This document shows positions 5,308-11,632 of a DNA stretch of 11,632 bases, in pieces. Made by a program: the position numbers and the translations under genes. Numbering within the stretch: the stretch's first letter is position 1; every line of letters begins with the position of its first letter. The notes beneath the pieces were generated by a model, which saw only the letters and a program-made list of their open reading frames with translations, was not told where the DNA came from and searched no databases. This DNA is from an uncultured Nitrosomonadales bacterium (lineage in GTDB: Bacteria > Pseudomonadota > Gammaproteobacteria > Burkholderiales > Methylophilaceae): positions 1 to 11,632 of the forward strand of contig CAMLMA010000054.1 of NCBI GenBank assembly GCA_946481065.1, read 5' to 3'.

Positions 5308-6609
5308 ATGATCGAGACCCTCTTGCTGATCCTAGTCACACTTTGCCTGCTGGTGCTGCTCTGGCTCGCCTGGCGCCAGGCGAACGCTGCCGATTCCACT
5401 ACGGTGCTGCTGCAACAACTGGAAGACAAGCATCGCGCCATGCTGCTCGATCTGCACAACGGCCTCAATACGCTCGGCGACCGATTGCAGGAAAGCGCCG
5501 TCAATAACAGCGAGCGCCTGCGTGCCGCAGTCGCCGAAGAGCTGAAACAGACCCGCGACGCCATGCTCGCGCTACAGTCGACGCAAACCGCCAGCCTGGC
5601 GCAGACGCGCGAGAACATTCTGGAGCGCCTGCATACCACGCTGGCCGAGCAGGGCAAGGCCGAGCAGGAGCTGATCCAGGCCACGATGCGCCACGCCACG
5701 CTGCAATTGACGACGAGCATGGAGGCCCTGACCAAGACGGTGGACGGCCGCCTGGAGCAGATCGGCGGCAAGGTCTCGGAGCGACTGGAAGAAGGCTTCA
5801 AGAAGACCAACGAGACCTTTACCAATGTCATGACGCGGCTTGCCACCATCGACGAGGCGCAGAAGAAGATCGATGGCCTCACCACCAACGTCGTCAGCCT
5901 GCAGGAGCTGCTCGGTGACAAGCGTTCGCGCGGCGCTTTCGGCGAAGTGCAGCTTGAAGGCCTGGTGCGCAACCTGCTGCCGGAAACGGCATTCGAGTTC
6001 CAGTACACCTTCGCCAACAGCACGCGCGCCGACTGCGTGCTCAAGCTGCCCGAGCCGACTGGCTTGGTGGCGGTGGATTCCAAGTTTCCGCTGGAAAGCT
6101 ACGAGGCCATGTTCCTCGATGGCGCCGAGCGTACCGGTCCTGGTGTGTTCAAGACCGCCGTGCGCAAGCATATCGACGATATCGCGGGCAAGTACATCAT
6201 CCCCAACGTGACTTCTGACGGCGCGGTCATGTTCATCCCGGCCGAAGCCGTGTTCGCCGAGATCCACGCGCATCACCGCGACCTCGTCGAGCATGCGCAG
6301 AAGAAACGCGTCTGGATCGTCTCGCCGACCACGCTGATGGCGGTGCTCAATACGGCGCGCGCCGTGCTCAAGGACACCGAGACGCGCAAGCAGGTGCATA
6401 TCATCCAGGACGAGCTGAGCAAGCTGGGCAAGGATTTCGCGCGTTTCGACGAGCGCATGAAGAAGCTCGCGACACATATCCAGCAGGCCAGCAAGGATGT
6501 CGAGGATGTGCATATCAGCAGTCGCAAGATCACGGATCGTTTCGCGCGCATCGAGCGTGTGGAGCTAGAGGGCAGCCATGAGCTGCCGCCATTGTTGGAC
6601 GAGGAATAA
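5308..6609 (+). CDS. rmuC: DNA recombination protein RmuC
   Basis: RmuC is a membrane-anchored, coiled-coil protein with a nuclease-like fold that limits rearrangements at inverted repeats. It is found across bacteria, but its biochemistry is not well known. The product is 433 residues: an N-terminal membrane anchor (about 4-22), a long helical coiled-coil region rich in Gln, Glu and Leu (about 30-200), and the conserved RmuC domain. Domain markers are LLGDKRSRGAFGEVQLEGLV (201-220), AVDSKFPLESYEAM (255-268), DGAVMFIPAEAVFAEIH (304-320) and WIVSPTTLMAVLNTARAV (336-353). The frame is open upstream to 5122, but that extension lies antisense to the CHASE2 gene. ATG 5308 places the membrane anchor at the very N terminus as in the family, so it is the right start. 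GGAG at 5291-5294 is rather far away (13 nt) and overlaps the probable -10 box. This is the first gene of a seven-gene run. Confidence 0.95.
   Translation: MIETLLLILVTLCLLVLLWLAWRQANAADSTTVLLQQLEDKHRAMLLDLHNGLNTLGDRLQESAVNNSERLRAAVAEELKQTRDAMLALQSTQTASLAQTRENILERLHTTLAEQGKAEQELIQATMRHATLQLTTSMEALTKTVDGRLEQIGGKVSERLEEGFKKTNETFTNVMTRLATIDEAQKKIDGLTTNVVSLQELLGDKRSRGAFGEVQLEGLVRNLLPETAFEFQYTFANSTRADCVLKLPEPTGLVAVDSKFPLESYEAMFLDGAERTGPGVFKTAVRKHIDDIAGKYIIPNVTSDGAVMFIPAEAVFAEIHAHHRDLVEHAQKKRVWIVSPTTLMAVLNTARAVLKDTETRKQVHIIQDELSKLGKDFARFDERMKKLATHIQQASKDVEDVHISSRKITDRFARIERVELEGSHELPPLLDEE
6601..6605 (+). promoter_or_regulatory. Shine-Dalgarno GAGGA inside the end of rmuC
   Basis: GAGGA at 6601-6605 overlaps the last rmuC codons and lies 8 nt before ATG 6614. 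It supports that start over the upstream in-frame ATG at 6578, which lies inside rmuC, and suggests translational coupling to rmuC. Confidence 0.65.
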
Positions 6610-6613
6610 ACAG

Positions 6614-6790
6614 ATGAGTGAACAGGTATTGATCATGCTGATACAGCAATACGCGGCAAAATTCGGCGTGACCTTCAGCTCCAGCCTGATGGATGACGAA
6701 CAGCACAAGGCCCGGCTCATGACCCTGATCGCCGATGCGATCAACGGCAAGCGCGGCGCCGTCACCGACGAGGACGTGCTGCATGGTTAA
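6614..6790 (+). CDS. Conserved-looking 58-residue protein of unknown function between rmuC and moaD
   Basis: I do not recognise a named family. ATG 6614 has an ideal ribosome-binding site (GAGGA, 8 nt spacing) and lies 4 nt after the rmuC stop. The stop overlaps the moaD start by 8 nt. Both features point to a real, translationally coupled gene. The product, beginning MSEQVLIMLIQQYAAKFGV and ending NGKRGAVTDEDVLHG, has a mildly amphipathic N-terminal helix and a charged middle (DDEQHKARLM) and looks all-helical. It has no cysteines, no signal peptide and no strong membrane segment. It might act with the Moco proteins or merely occupy the junction; context alone cannot decide. Confidence 0.75.
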   Translation: MSEQVLIMLIQQYAAKFGVTFSSSLMDDEQHKARLMTLIADAINGKRGAVTDEDVLHG

Positions 6791-7037
6791 GGTGCTGTAT
6801 TTCGCCCGCCTGAAGGAATCGCTCAAGTATTCGATCGAGGAGATGGATCTGCCCGCCGATGTCAGGGATATCGCTGCGCTCAAGCGGCATCTTGCCGCGC
6901 GTGGCGGTGTCTGGCAGGAGATCTTCACCGGCAAGCAGGTGGTCCGTGGCGCCATCAACCACGCGCTGGTGGCGGATGACGCCATGATCAATGACGGCGA
7001 CGAAGTCGCCTTCTTCCCGCCGGTGACCGGCGGCTAG
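6783..7037 (+). CDS. moaD: Molybdopterin synthase small (sulfur-carrier) subunit MoaD
   Basis: MoaD is the ubiquitin-like sulfur carrier of molybdopterin synthase. Its C-terminal glycine is adenylated and thiocarboxylated, then donates sulfur to cyclic pyranopterin monophosphate within the MoaD2-MoaE2 complex in the cytoplasm. The 84-residue product has the expected length, the N-terminal strand MVKVLYFARLKE and the end DGDEVAFFPPVTGG, with the required Gly-Gly at 83-84. ATG 6783 is preceded by GAGGA (6770-6774) at 8 nt and overlaps the preceding gene by 8 nt. A longer reading from 6735 would add a Cys/Arg/Ser-rich extension unlike the family, so it is rejected. It lies 4 nt before moaE, its obligate partner. 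Confidence 0.96.
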   Translation: MVKVLYFARLKESLKYSIEEMDLPADVRDIAALKRHLAARGGVWQEIFTGKQVVRGAINHALVADDAMINDGDEVAFFPPVTGG

Positions 7038-7041
7038 TTCC

Positions 7042-7503
7042 ATGACCGTTCGTGTCCAGATCGAGGACTTCGACACCGGCGCCGAGATCGCCCGCATGCG
7101 ACTGGCACGGCCGGATACCGGCGCAGTGGTGTCTTTCGTCGGCCAGGTGCGCGATATCAACGACGGCAGCGAAGTCGGTGCGCTCACGCTGGAGCATTAT
7201 CCCGGCATGACGGAGAAGGCGCTGCAAGGCATCGTCGAGCAGGCGAAGGCACGCTGGGATATTTTCGATGCCTTGATCATTCACCGTGTCGGTACCCTGC
7301 AGCCCACCGAGCAGATCGTGCTCGTGGTGGTGAGTGGGGCGCACCGCGGCGAAGCCTTTTCCGCCTGTGAATACATCATGGATTACCTGAAGACCGAAGC
7401 ACCGTTCTGGAAAAAGGAACAAACCCCCAGCGGGTCGCGCTGGGTCGAAGCCAAGGCTTCCGACGACCACGCCCGCGAGCGCTGGAAACACAACCCACAA
7501 TGA
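7042..7503 (+). CDS. moaE: Molybdopterin synthase catalytic (large) subunit MoaE
   Basis: MoaE forms the catalytic core of molybdopterin synthase, converting cyclic pyranopterin monophosphate to molybdopterin with sulfur from MoaD thiocarboxylate. The 153 residues match the family length of about 150. Clear motifs are GAVVSFVGQVRD (27-38), LEHYPGM (50-56), HRVGTLQPTEQIVLVVVSGA (81-100), HRGEAFSACEYIMDYLKTEA (101-120) and PFWKKEQTPSG (121-131). Lys117 and Lys124 align with the E. coli active-site residues Lys119 and Lys126. The C-terminal RWVEAKASDDHARERW is also typical. It follows moaD by 4 nt and precedes the Lon-like gene by 10 nt. No other Moco biosynthesis genes (moaA, moaC, moeA) are in the window, so they must lie elsewhere in the genome. 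Confidence 0.97.
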   Translation: MTVRVQIEDFDTGAEIARMRLARPDTGAVVSFVGQVRDINDGSEVGALTLEHYPGMTEKALQGIVEQAKARWDIFDALIIHRVGTLQPTEQIVLVVVSGAHRGEAFSACEYIMDYLKTEAPFWKKEQTPSGSRWVEAKASDDHARERWKHNPQ

Positions 7504-7513
7504 CGGATCGCGC

Positions 7514-9640
7514 ATGTTAGAGAATATCGCCGCCACACAACTCCAGCACCGCATCGACCCGGGCAGCCTCGGCTTCGGCGACACTTCTGAACTGGTGGGC
7601 CAGCGACCGGGCTGGATCGGCCAGACGGTCGCCGAACAGGCGGCGCGCTTCGGCCTCAACGTCAAGCAGCCAGGCTTCCATCTGCTGGTCGCTGGCGAAT
7701 CCGGTTCGGGTCGCACTTCGCTCATGCTGGAAGCCATGCGCAGCGCAGCGCTAGCTTTGCCTGCGCCGCCAGACCTGGCTTATCTGCACAATTTCGACGC
7801 GCCGGAAAAGGCCTTGCCGCTGTATCTCAGCGCGGGTGGCGGGGCTGCGCTGAGGACGGCGCTCGAGCAATATGTGCGTCAGCTGGCAAGGACCATCCCG
7901 ACCTGGTTCGGCGAAGAGTCCGCCAACAAGACGCCGGCAGAAGTCGATGCCTGGTTCGCTGAACAGGCTGGGCAGCTGCAGGCGGTCGCCGCGAGCGCGG
8001 GCGCCGACGCCAAGGTGTTCGAAACCTATACCGCGGCACTCAAGCGCGATACGCTGGACAACCTGGAAGCGTTCCGTCCCGGTGGTAACGCCGATAACGA
8101 AGGCGTGCTCGAAGCGTTGCTGAGCCGTTACCGACTCAATTTGCTGGTGGATAACCGGCATCTCGCGCAGGCGCCGGTGATCTACGATGACGATCCCAGT
8201 TTCCAGTCGCTGTTCGGCGGTGTCGAAAGCGTCTCCGAGAGCAGCAATACGCCGGATTTCATGCGGCTTCGCGCCGGCAACCTGCTCAAGGCTCACGGTG
8301 GGCTGCTGATGCTGCACCTGCGCGATCTCGATGCGGACGAACAGGGCAGCGGCGGCATCCTGGAAAAGCTGCATCGTTTCCTGCGCAATGGGCGTATCCA
8401 GATCGAGGATACCGGTGGTAGCGCCGGCCATAGCGTGGTGCCGCATCTGCTGGAACCCCTGCCGGTGAAGGTCAAGCTGGTGTTGATCGCGACGCATGAG
8501 GAGTTCTACGGCCTGCAGGAAGATTTCCCCGAATTCGCTGGCCATTTCAAGATCCTGGTGGATTTCGTCGAGCGTTTCCCTGCCGGTCCGGAGGTGTATC
8601 TCGCCGTCAGCCGATATGTGGCAGAACGTTGCGACACGCTAGGTCTCAAGCATTTTTCCGCGGCAGCGGTGAGTAGCCTGTTGCGCGCCATGCACCGCTG
8701 GGTAGAGGACCAGTCGCGCATCGGCACCAACTACGCGCAGCTCGAGACCCTGATCATCGAAAGCGCCTCCGTCTCCCCGACCTCGGCGGCGCTGGTGCAA
8801 GCGGCCGATGTCGAGACCGCGGCACGCATGCGCCTGTTGCGCCATGAGCATTACGAGAAGGAGCTGCGTGACTCCATCACCGACGGCGAGCTGATGATCC
8901 GCGTACAGGGCCGCGAGATCGGCCAGATCAATGGCCTGACGCACATGGAGCTGGGCGAGACCGGCTTCGGTTCGCCAGTGCGCATCTCGGCGCGCTGCTA
9001 TCCTGGCGATCGCGGCATCATCAACATCAGCCGCGAAGTGCAGATGAGCGGCCCCAACCACGACAAGGGCGTACTCATCCTGCAAAGCTGGCTCGCGGCC
9101 AGCTTTCCCGGCCTGGCGCCGCTGTCGCTCAACGCCTCGCTGGTGTTCGAGCAGGAATATTACGGCGTCGAAGGCGATTCGGCGTCCTGTGCCGAACTCT
9201 ATGCCTTGCTTTCGGCCTTGTCCGGCTTGCCGCTGCCGCAGGGCATCGCCGTCACCGGCGCGCTCAACCAGCACGGCGAGGTGCTGCCGATCGGCGGCCT
9301 CAACGAAAAGATCGAGGGCTATTTCCGCGTTTGCCGCAATCTGGGGCTCGACGGCAAGCAAGGGGTGCTGATCCCCGCAGCCAACCGCTGGCACCTCATG
9401 CTGGATGACGAAGTGACGCAGGCGGTCGAAGCAGGGCAGTTCCATATCCTGTCGATCGCGCATGTGCTGGAAGGTATCGAATATCTCACCGGCATGCCGA
9501 TCGGGGCTGCTGACGCACAGGGTAACTATCGCCCTGAAACGGTCATGGGGCGGGTGCAGCGCGCGCTGGAGCAATTCAGCGATATCCGCAAGCACAACCA
9601 GCAGGCGACCGCTTATCTGGTGCGCGACCGCAGGAACTAG
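7514..9640 (+). CDS. Lon-like AAA+ protease (LonB/YcbZ-related ATP-binding protein)
   Basis: This is a 708-residue ATP-dependent protease-like protein. The N-terminal half is an AAA module with the Walker A-like loop GESGSGRTS (61-69). Arg67 stands where most AAA+ proteins have Lys; Gly-x-Gly-Arg variants are, as I recall, seen in this subfamily. A degenerate Walker B region, GGLLMLHLRDLD, lies near 257-268. The C-terminal third is a Lon proteolytic domain: the motif EGDSASCAEL holds the predicted nucleophile Ser556, and GGLNEKIEG holds Lys599. The Ser-Lys spacing of 43 residues equals that of E. coli Lon (679/722). The N-terminal substrate-binding domain of classical Lon is absent, as is usual for this group. 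Homologues such as E. coli YcbZ are poorly characterised; substrates are unknown. ATG 7514 lies 10 nt after the moaE stop with a weak GGA upstream. The gene ends 1 nt before the next start, indicating one operon. Confidence 0.9.
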   Translation: MLENIAATQLQHRIDPGSLGFGDTSELVGQRPGWIGQTVAEQAARFGLNVKQPGFHLLVAGESGSGRTSLMLEAMRSAALALPAPPDLAYLHNFDAPEKALPLYLSAGGGAALRTALEQYVRQLARTIPTWFGEESANKTPAEVDAWFAEQAGQLQAVAASAGADAKVFETYTAALKRDTLDNLEAFRPGGNADNEGVLEALLSRYRLNLLVDNRHLAQAPVIYDDDPSFQSLFGGVESVSESSNTPDFMRLRAGNLLKAHGGLLMLHLRDLDADEQGSGGILEKLHRFLRNGRIQIEDTGGSAGHSVVPHLLEPLPVKVKLVLIATHEEFYGLQEDFPEFAGHFKILVDFVERFPAGPEVYLAVSRYVAERCDTLGLKHFSAAAVSSLLRAMHRWVEDQSRIGTNYAQLETLIIESASVSPTSAALVQAADVETAARMRLLRHEHYEKELRDSITDGELMIRVQGREIGQINGLTHMELGETGFGSPVRISARCYPGDRGIINISREVQMSGPNHDKGVLILQSWLAASFPGLAPLSLNASLVFEQEYYGVEGDSASCAELYALLSALSGLPLPQGIAVTGALNQHGEVLPIGGLNEKIEGYFRVCRNLGLDGKQGVLIPAANRWHLMLDDEVTQAVEAGQFHILSIAHVLEGIEYLTGMPIGAADAQGNYRPETVMGRVQRALEQFSDIRKHNQQATAYLVRDRRN
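9632..9635 (+). promoter_or_regulatory. Shine-Dalgarno AGGA fixing a GTG start at 9642
   Basis: AGGA at 9632-9635 sits 6 nt before GTG 9642, within the last codons of the Lon-like gene. The frame of the membrane protein stays open upstream to 9462, but that extension overlaps the Lon-like gene by 179 nt and reads as shadow sequence. GTG 9642 is therefore preferred. Confidence 0.65.
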
Positions 9641-9641
9641 G

Positions 9642-11069
9642 GTGCGTACTGCGCTTGCCGATCTGCCGCGTCGCCGCTTGCCCAGATTCCCCGGCTGGTG
9701 GGCCGCACTCGGCCCGGGCATCATCTGGATGGCATTGGCGCAGGGCAGCGGCGAACTGATCTGGTGGCCTTACATGATCGCCAAATACGGGCTGACCTTC
9801 CTTTGCCTGCTGATCCCGGCATGCCTGCTGCAGTACCCGGTCACGGTCGAGATCGGCCGTTACACCATGCTGACGGGCGAGAGCATCTTCAGCGGTTTCA
9901 TCCGCCTCAATCGCCATTTCGGCATCTTTCTCTGGCTGCTCATGAGCTTGTCGTTCCTTTGGTTCGGCGCCTTTGCCTCAGCCGGCGGCACCGCGCTGGC
10001 GGCCATGACCCATTTCCCACAGGACTGGACGGTGCGGGGCCAGACGCTGTTCTGGGGTTACGCGACGATCGCGGCGTTCATCCTCGCTATCGTTTTTAGC
10101 CGGGTGATCTATCAACTGATCGAGAATTTCATGAAAGTCGTGGCGCTGGTGACCATCATCGGCCTGCTCTGGGCTTGTGCCAGCCCCGAAGTGCTGGCGG
10201 CCTTGCCCAGCTTCGGCAAGGGATTGCTCGCCCCGCCCGCGGCCATGCCGAGGCCATGGGATCCCGCGGACGCGACCAAGCTCCTGACGGCGATCACCTT
10301 CGCTGGCCTCGGCGGTTTCTGGATCCTGTTCTATTCCTATTGGCTACGCGACAAGGGGAGTGGCATGGCAGGCCACATGGGTCGCATCACCGGACCGCTG
10401 GCAAAACGGCCTGAAGTGGTCAGTACCGAAGGCCTGTTGCCTATCGATCATCGTGGCAATCATCAGGCATGGCGTACCTGGAAACGCTTTCTCAAGACCG
10501 ATGTGCTGATCGGCATCCTAGGTAACCTGTTGACCACCATGATGATGTGCCTGCTGGCCTGGGCCTTGCTGTTTCCGCAAGGCCTGATCCCCCAGGATTA
10601 CGAGATCGCCGTGGTGCAGAGCCGTTTCTTCGAAGTGAGCTGGGGTACGTTCGGGCGCGTGCTGTTCCTGCTCGTGGCAGCTGCATTTCTCGCTGACACC
10701 TGGCTCGCGACGGCTGATGCGGTGAGCCGTACGCAGGCCGACGTCATGCATATCCTCTTCCCCCGCGCACGACGCTGGCCCATGCGTAAACTCTATTTCT
10801 ATGTGCTGGGGCTGCTCACGCTGATCACCGGATTCACCATGTCGCTGGAAGCACCGGGCACCTTGATCCTCATCAGCGCGGTCATCGGTTTCGTCGGTAC
10901 GGTGATCTTCCCAGCCGCACTGTATCGACTCAATCATCAATTGCTGGCGCCGACCCTGCCACACTGGGCAAGACCCTCGAAGCTCTCTGCCTATCTGCTG
11001 GGCGCAAGTTTCGTCGCCTACGCCGCGTTGGCGCTCGCTTATCTTTGGTTCAGCCTGCACACCTCATGA
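9642..11069 (+). CDS. NRAMP-related multispanning membrane protein, divergent
   Basis: This 475-residue inner-membrane protein has about eleven hydrophobic segments. It starts with the NRAMP-like signature LGPGIIWMALAQGSGELIWW (23-42). Canonical NRAMP (MntH) proteins carry the metal-binding DPGN motif in TM1, and GSGE (35-38) occupies that place here. The MPH motif of TM6 is also not visible: the equivalent region reads AGLGGFWILFYSYWL (221-235). The fold is therefore probably NRAMP/LeuT-like, but Mn2+ or Fe2+ transport cannot be assumed. A long cytoplasmic loop (about 235-284), rich in Arg, His and Lys, follows TM6. A conserved-looking FLADTWLATADAVSRTQAD lies at 349-367. The GTG start has an AGGA at 6 nt, and the stop overlaps the hslR start (ATGA). 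The family call rests on the GPG segment and topology; the substrate is unknown. Confidence 0.75.
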   Translation: MRTALADLPRRRLPRFPGWWAALGPGIIWMALAQGSGELIWWPYMIAKYGLTFLCLLIPACLLQYPVTVEIGRYTMLTGESIFSGFIRLNRHFGIFLWLLMSLSFLWFGAFASAGGTALAAMTHFPQDWTVRGQTLFWGYATIAAFILAIVFSRVIYQLIENFMKVVALVTIIGLLWACASPEVLAALPSFGKGLLAPPAAMPRPWDPADATKLLTAITFAGLGGFWILFYSYWLRDKGSGMAGHMGRITGPLAKRPEVVSTEGLLPIDHRGNHQAWRTWKRFLKTDVLIGILGNLLTTMMMCLLAWALLFPQGLIPQDYEIAVVQSRFFEVSWGTFGRVLFLLVAAAFLADTWLATADAVSRTQADVMHILFPRARRWPMRKLYFYVLGLLTLITGFTMSLEAPGTLILISAVIGFVGTVIFPAALYRLNHQLLAPTLPHWARPSKLSAYLLGASFVAYAALALAYLWFSLHTS

Positions 11070-11467
11070 AAACTTCGGAAGACAACGACGGTAAATGCCG
11101 GCTCGACAAGTGGTTGTGGGCGGCAAGATTCTTCAAGACGCGCAGCCTGGCATCGGATGCCATCGATGGTGGCAAGGTCCATGTCGACGGTGATCGTGTC
11201 AAGCCGGCGAAGGAAGTCCGTCTTGGCGCCGTGATCCATATCCGGCGCAAGGAATTCGAGATCGAGGTCACGGTGCGTGCGCTGTCCACACAGCGACGTG
11301 GCGCCCCCGAAGCGGCGTTGCTCTATGAAGAGACCCCGGCCAGTCTCGCGCGGCGTGAGAACGAAGCCGTCACGCGTGAGCACGACCATGCGCGCCGTGA
11401 ACGTGGCGAAGGACGTCCTACCAAGCGCCAGCTGCGCGATATCCGCAAATTCACCGGCAATTATTGA
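11066..11467 (+). CDS. hslR: Heat-shock protein 15 / S4-domain RNA-binding protein HslR
   Basis: HslR (Hsp15) binds free 50S subunits carrying a stalled nascent peptidyl-tRNA and helps recycle them after heat stress. The 133 residues match the family. An S4 RNA-binding domain covers about 11-70, with RLDKWLWAARFFKTRSLAS (12-30) and DGGKVHVDGDRVKP (34-47). A basic, charged C-terminal tail follows, with GRPTKRQLRDIRKFTGNY (116-133), which is typical of Hsp15. The start ATG overlaps the preceding stop as ATGA, so translation is probably coupled; no separate ribosome-binding site stands out. No sigma32 promoter is seen just upstream, so heat induction from a local promoter is not evident. The gene converges with a radical SAM gene 17 nt away. 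Confidence 0.93.
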   Translation: MKTSEDNDGKCRLDKWLWAARFFKTRSLASDAIDGGKVHVDGDRVKPAKEVRLGAVIHIRRKEFEIEVTVRALSTQRRGAPEAALLYEETPASLARRENEAVTREHDHARRERGEGRPTKRQLRDIRKFTGNY

Positions 11468-11484
11468 GGCAGTACGATCTTAGG

Positions 11485-11632
11485 TCAGAACAGTTCCATC
11501 TGCGGTTTCACCACCGCAGGCGGATTGAACCGTGTGGTATCCAGCGCCCTTCGATGCTCGTTCAGCCCTAGCCTGGCCGTCGCCAGCTTGAAGCGTTGCG
11601 CGATCATGTCGGCAAAGAGCCCCTGGCCGCGC
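11485..11632 (-). CDS. C-terminal end of a radical SAM protein (PA0069-like), truncated by window edge
   Basis: On the minus strand an open frame enters from the right edge and stops at TCA 11485-11487 (TGA). The 48 readable residues include GQGLFADMIAQRFKLATARL, GLNEHRRALDTTRFNPP and the end KPQMELF. This resembles the C-terminal tail of the PA0069-family radical SAM proteins (SplB-like), which often finish with a block of the type FxxRRLGLN, then LDxxxFxPP, and a terminal QxxLF. The cluster-binding CxxxCxxC motif would lie upstream, outside the window, so the assignment rests only on the tail. No start is visible because the gene runs off the end. It is convergent with hslR, and I see no terminator in the 17-nt gap. 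Confidence 0.65.
   Translation of the reverse strand, partial: RGQGLFADMIAQRFKLATARLGLNEHRRALDTTRFNPPAVVKPQMELF

Noticed and set aside
5572..6513. 313-codon minus-strand ORF opposite rmuC
   Set aside because: It is the antisense shadow of a GC-rich gene: dense in Leu, Arg, His and Ala, with no domain, and the + strand frame is unmistakably RmuC.
9462..9641. 60-codon N-terminal extension of the NRAMP-like protein
   Set aside because: It overlaps the end of the Lon-like gene and reads as Arg/Ser/Cys-rich shadow. GTG 9642 has a good Shine-Dalgarno site.
8639..9724. 361-codon minus-strand ORF opposite the Lon-like gene
   Set aside because: It is antisense to the Lon protease domain, whose catalytic motifs are conserved on the + strand. 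No recognisable features are present in the minus reading.
1..11632. CRISPR array, transposon ends, tRNA/rRNA or phage genes
   Set aside because: I looked for spaced direct repeats, long terminal inverted repeats with a transposase, and RNA gene signatures, and saw none. The window is ordinary chromosome.

Overview
The window reads as a GC-rich proteobacterial chromosome segment. It is most likely betaproteobacterial: the TypA/BipA C-terminal half, RmuC, the MoaD/MoaE pair, HslR and a radical SAM tail all look like core genes of that class. Lineage is inferred from recalled protein similarity, and a methylotroph-like betaproteobacterium is only a guess. There is no rRNA, tRNA, insertion sequence, prophage gene or CRISPR array.

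Layout. (1) 1-1509: the 3' three-quarters of typA (bipA), on +, closed by a strong intrinsic terminator. (2) 1510-2778: a loosely packed stretch. It holds an unrecognised 76-residue ORF with a possible broken tail in another frame, an inverted repeat and an A/T-rich island. These are followed by a small secreted Pro/Tyr-rich PXPV-type protein and, on -, a decayed fragment of an alkaline phosphatase gene. (3) 2779-5259: a short HPP-family membrane protein (+) converging with a CHASE2-domain membrane protein (-), 6 nt apart. (4) 5308-11467: a tightly packed + strand run of seven genes: rmuC, a 58-residue unknown, moaD, moaE, a Lon-like AAA+ protease, a divergent NRAMP-related membrane protein and hslR. 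Gaps are 1-13 nt, or the genes overlap, so this is probably one operon. (5) 11485-11632: the C-terminal end of a radical SAM protein on -, converging on hslR.

How the genes fit together. moaD and moaE encode the two subunits of molybdopterin synthase and are the only clear pathway pair. The rest of the run mixes DNA maintenance (rmuC), proteolysis (Lon-like), membrane transport and ribosome rescue (hslR), so it looks like a housekeeping operon without one theme. BipA and HslR are both ribosome-associated but sit at opposite ends of the window.

The most unusual items are: the alkaline phosphatase relic in what looks like empty intergenic DNA; a CHASE2 sensor with an orphan C-terminal domain instead of a kinase or cyclase; an NRAMP-fold protein whose metal-binding motifs are not visible; and an rmuC start only 7 nt after a perfect TATAAT, which suggests leaderless transcription. 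I do not see a convincing new multi-gene system. The window is mostly ordinary core genome with a few oddities.
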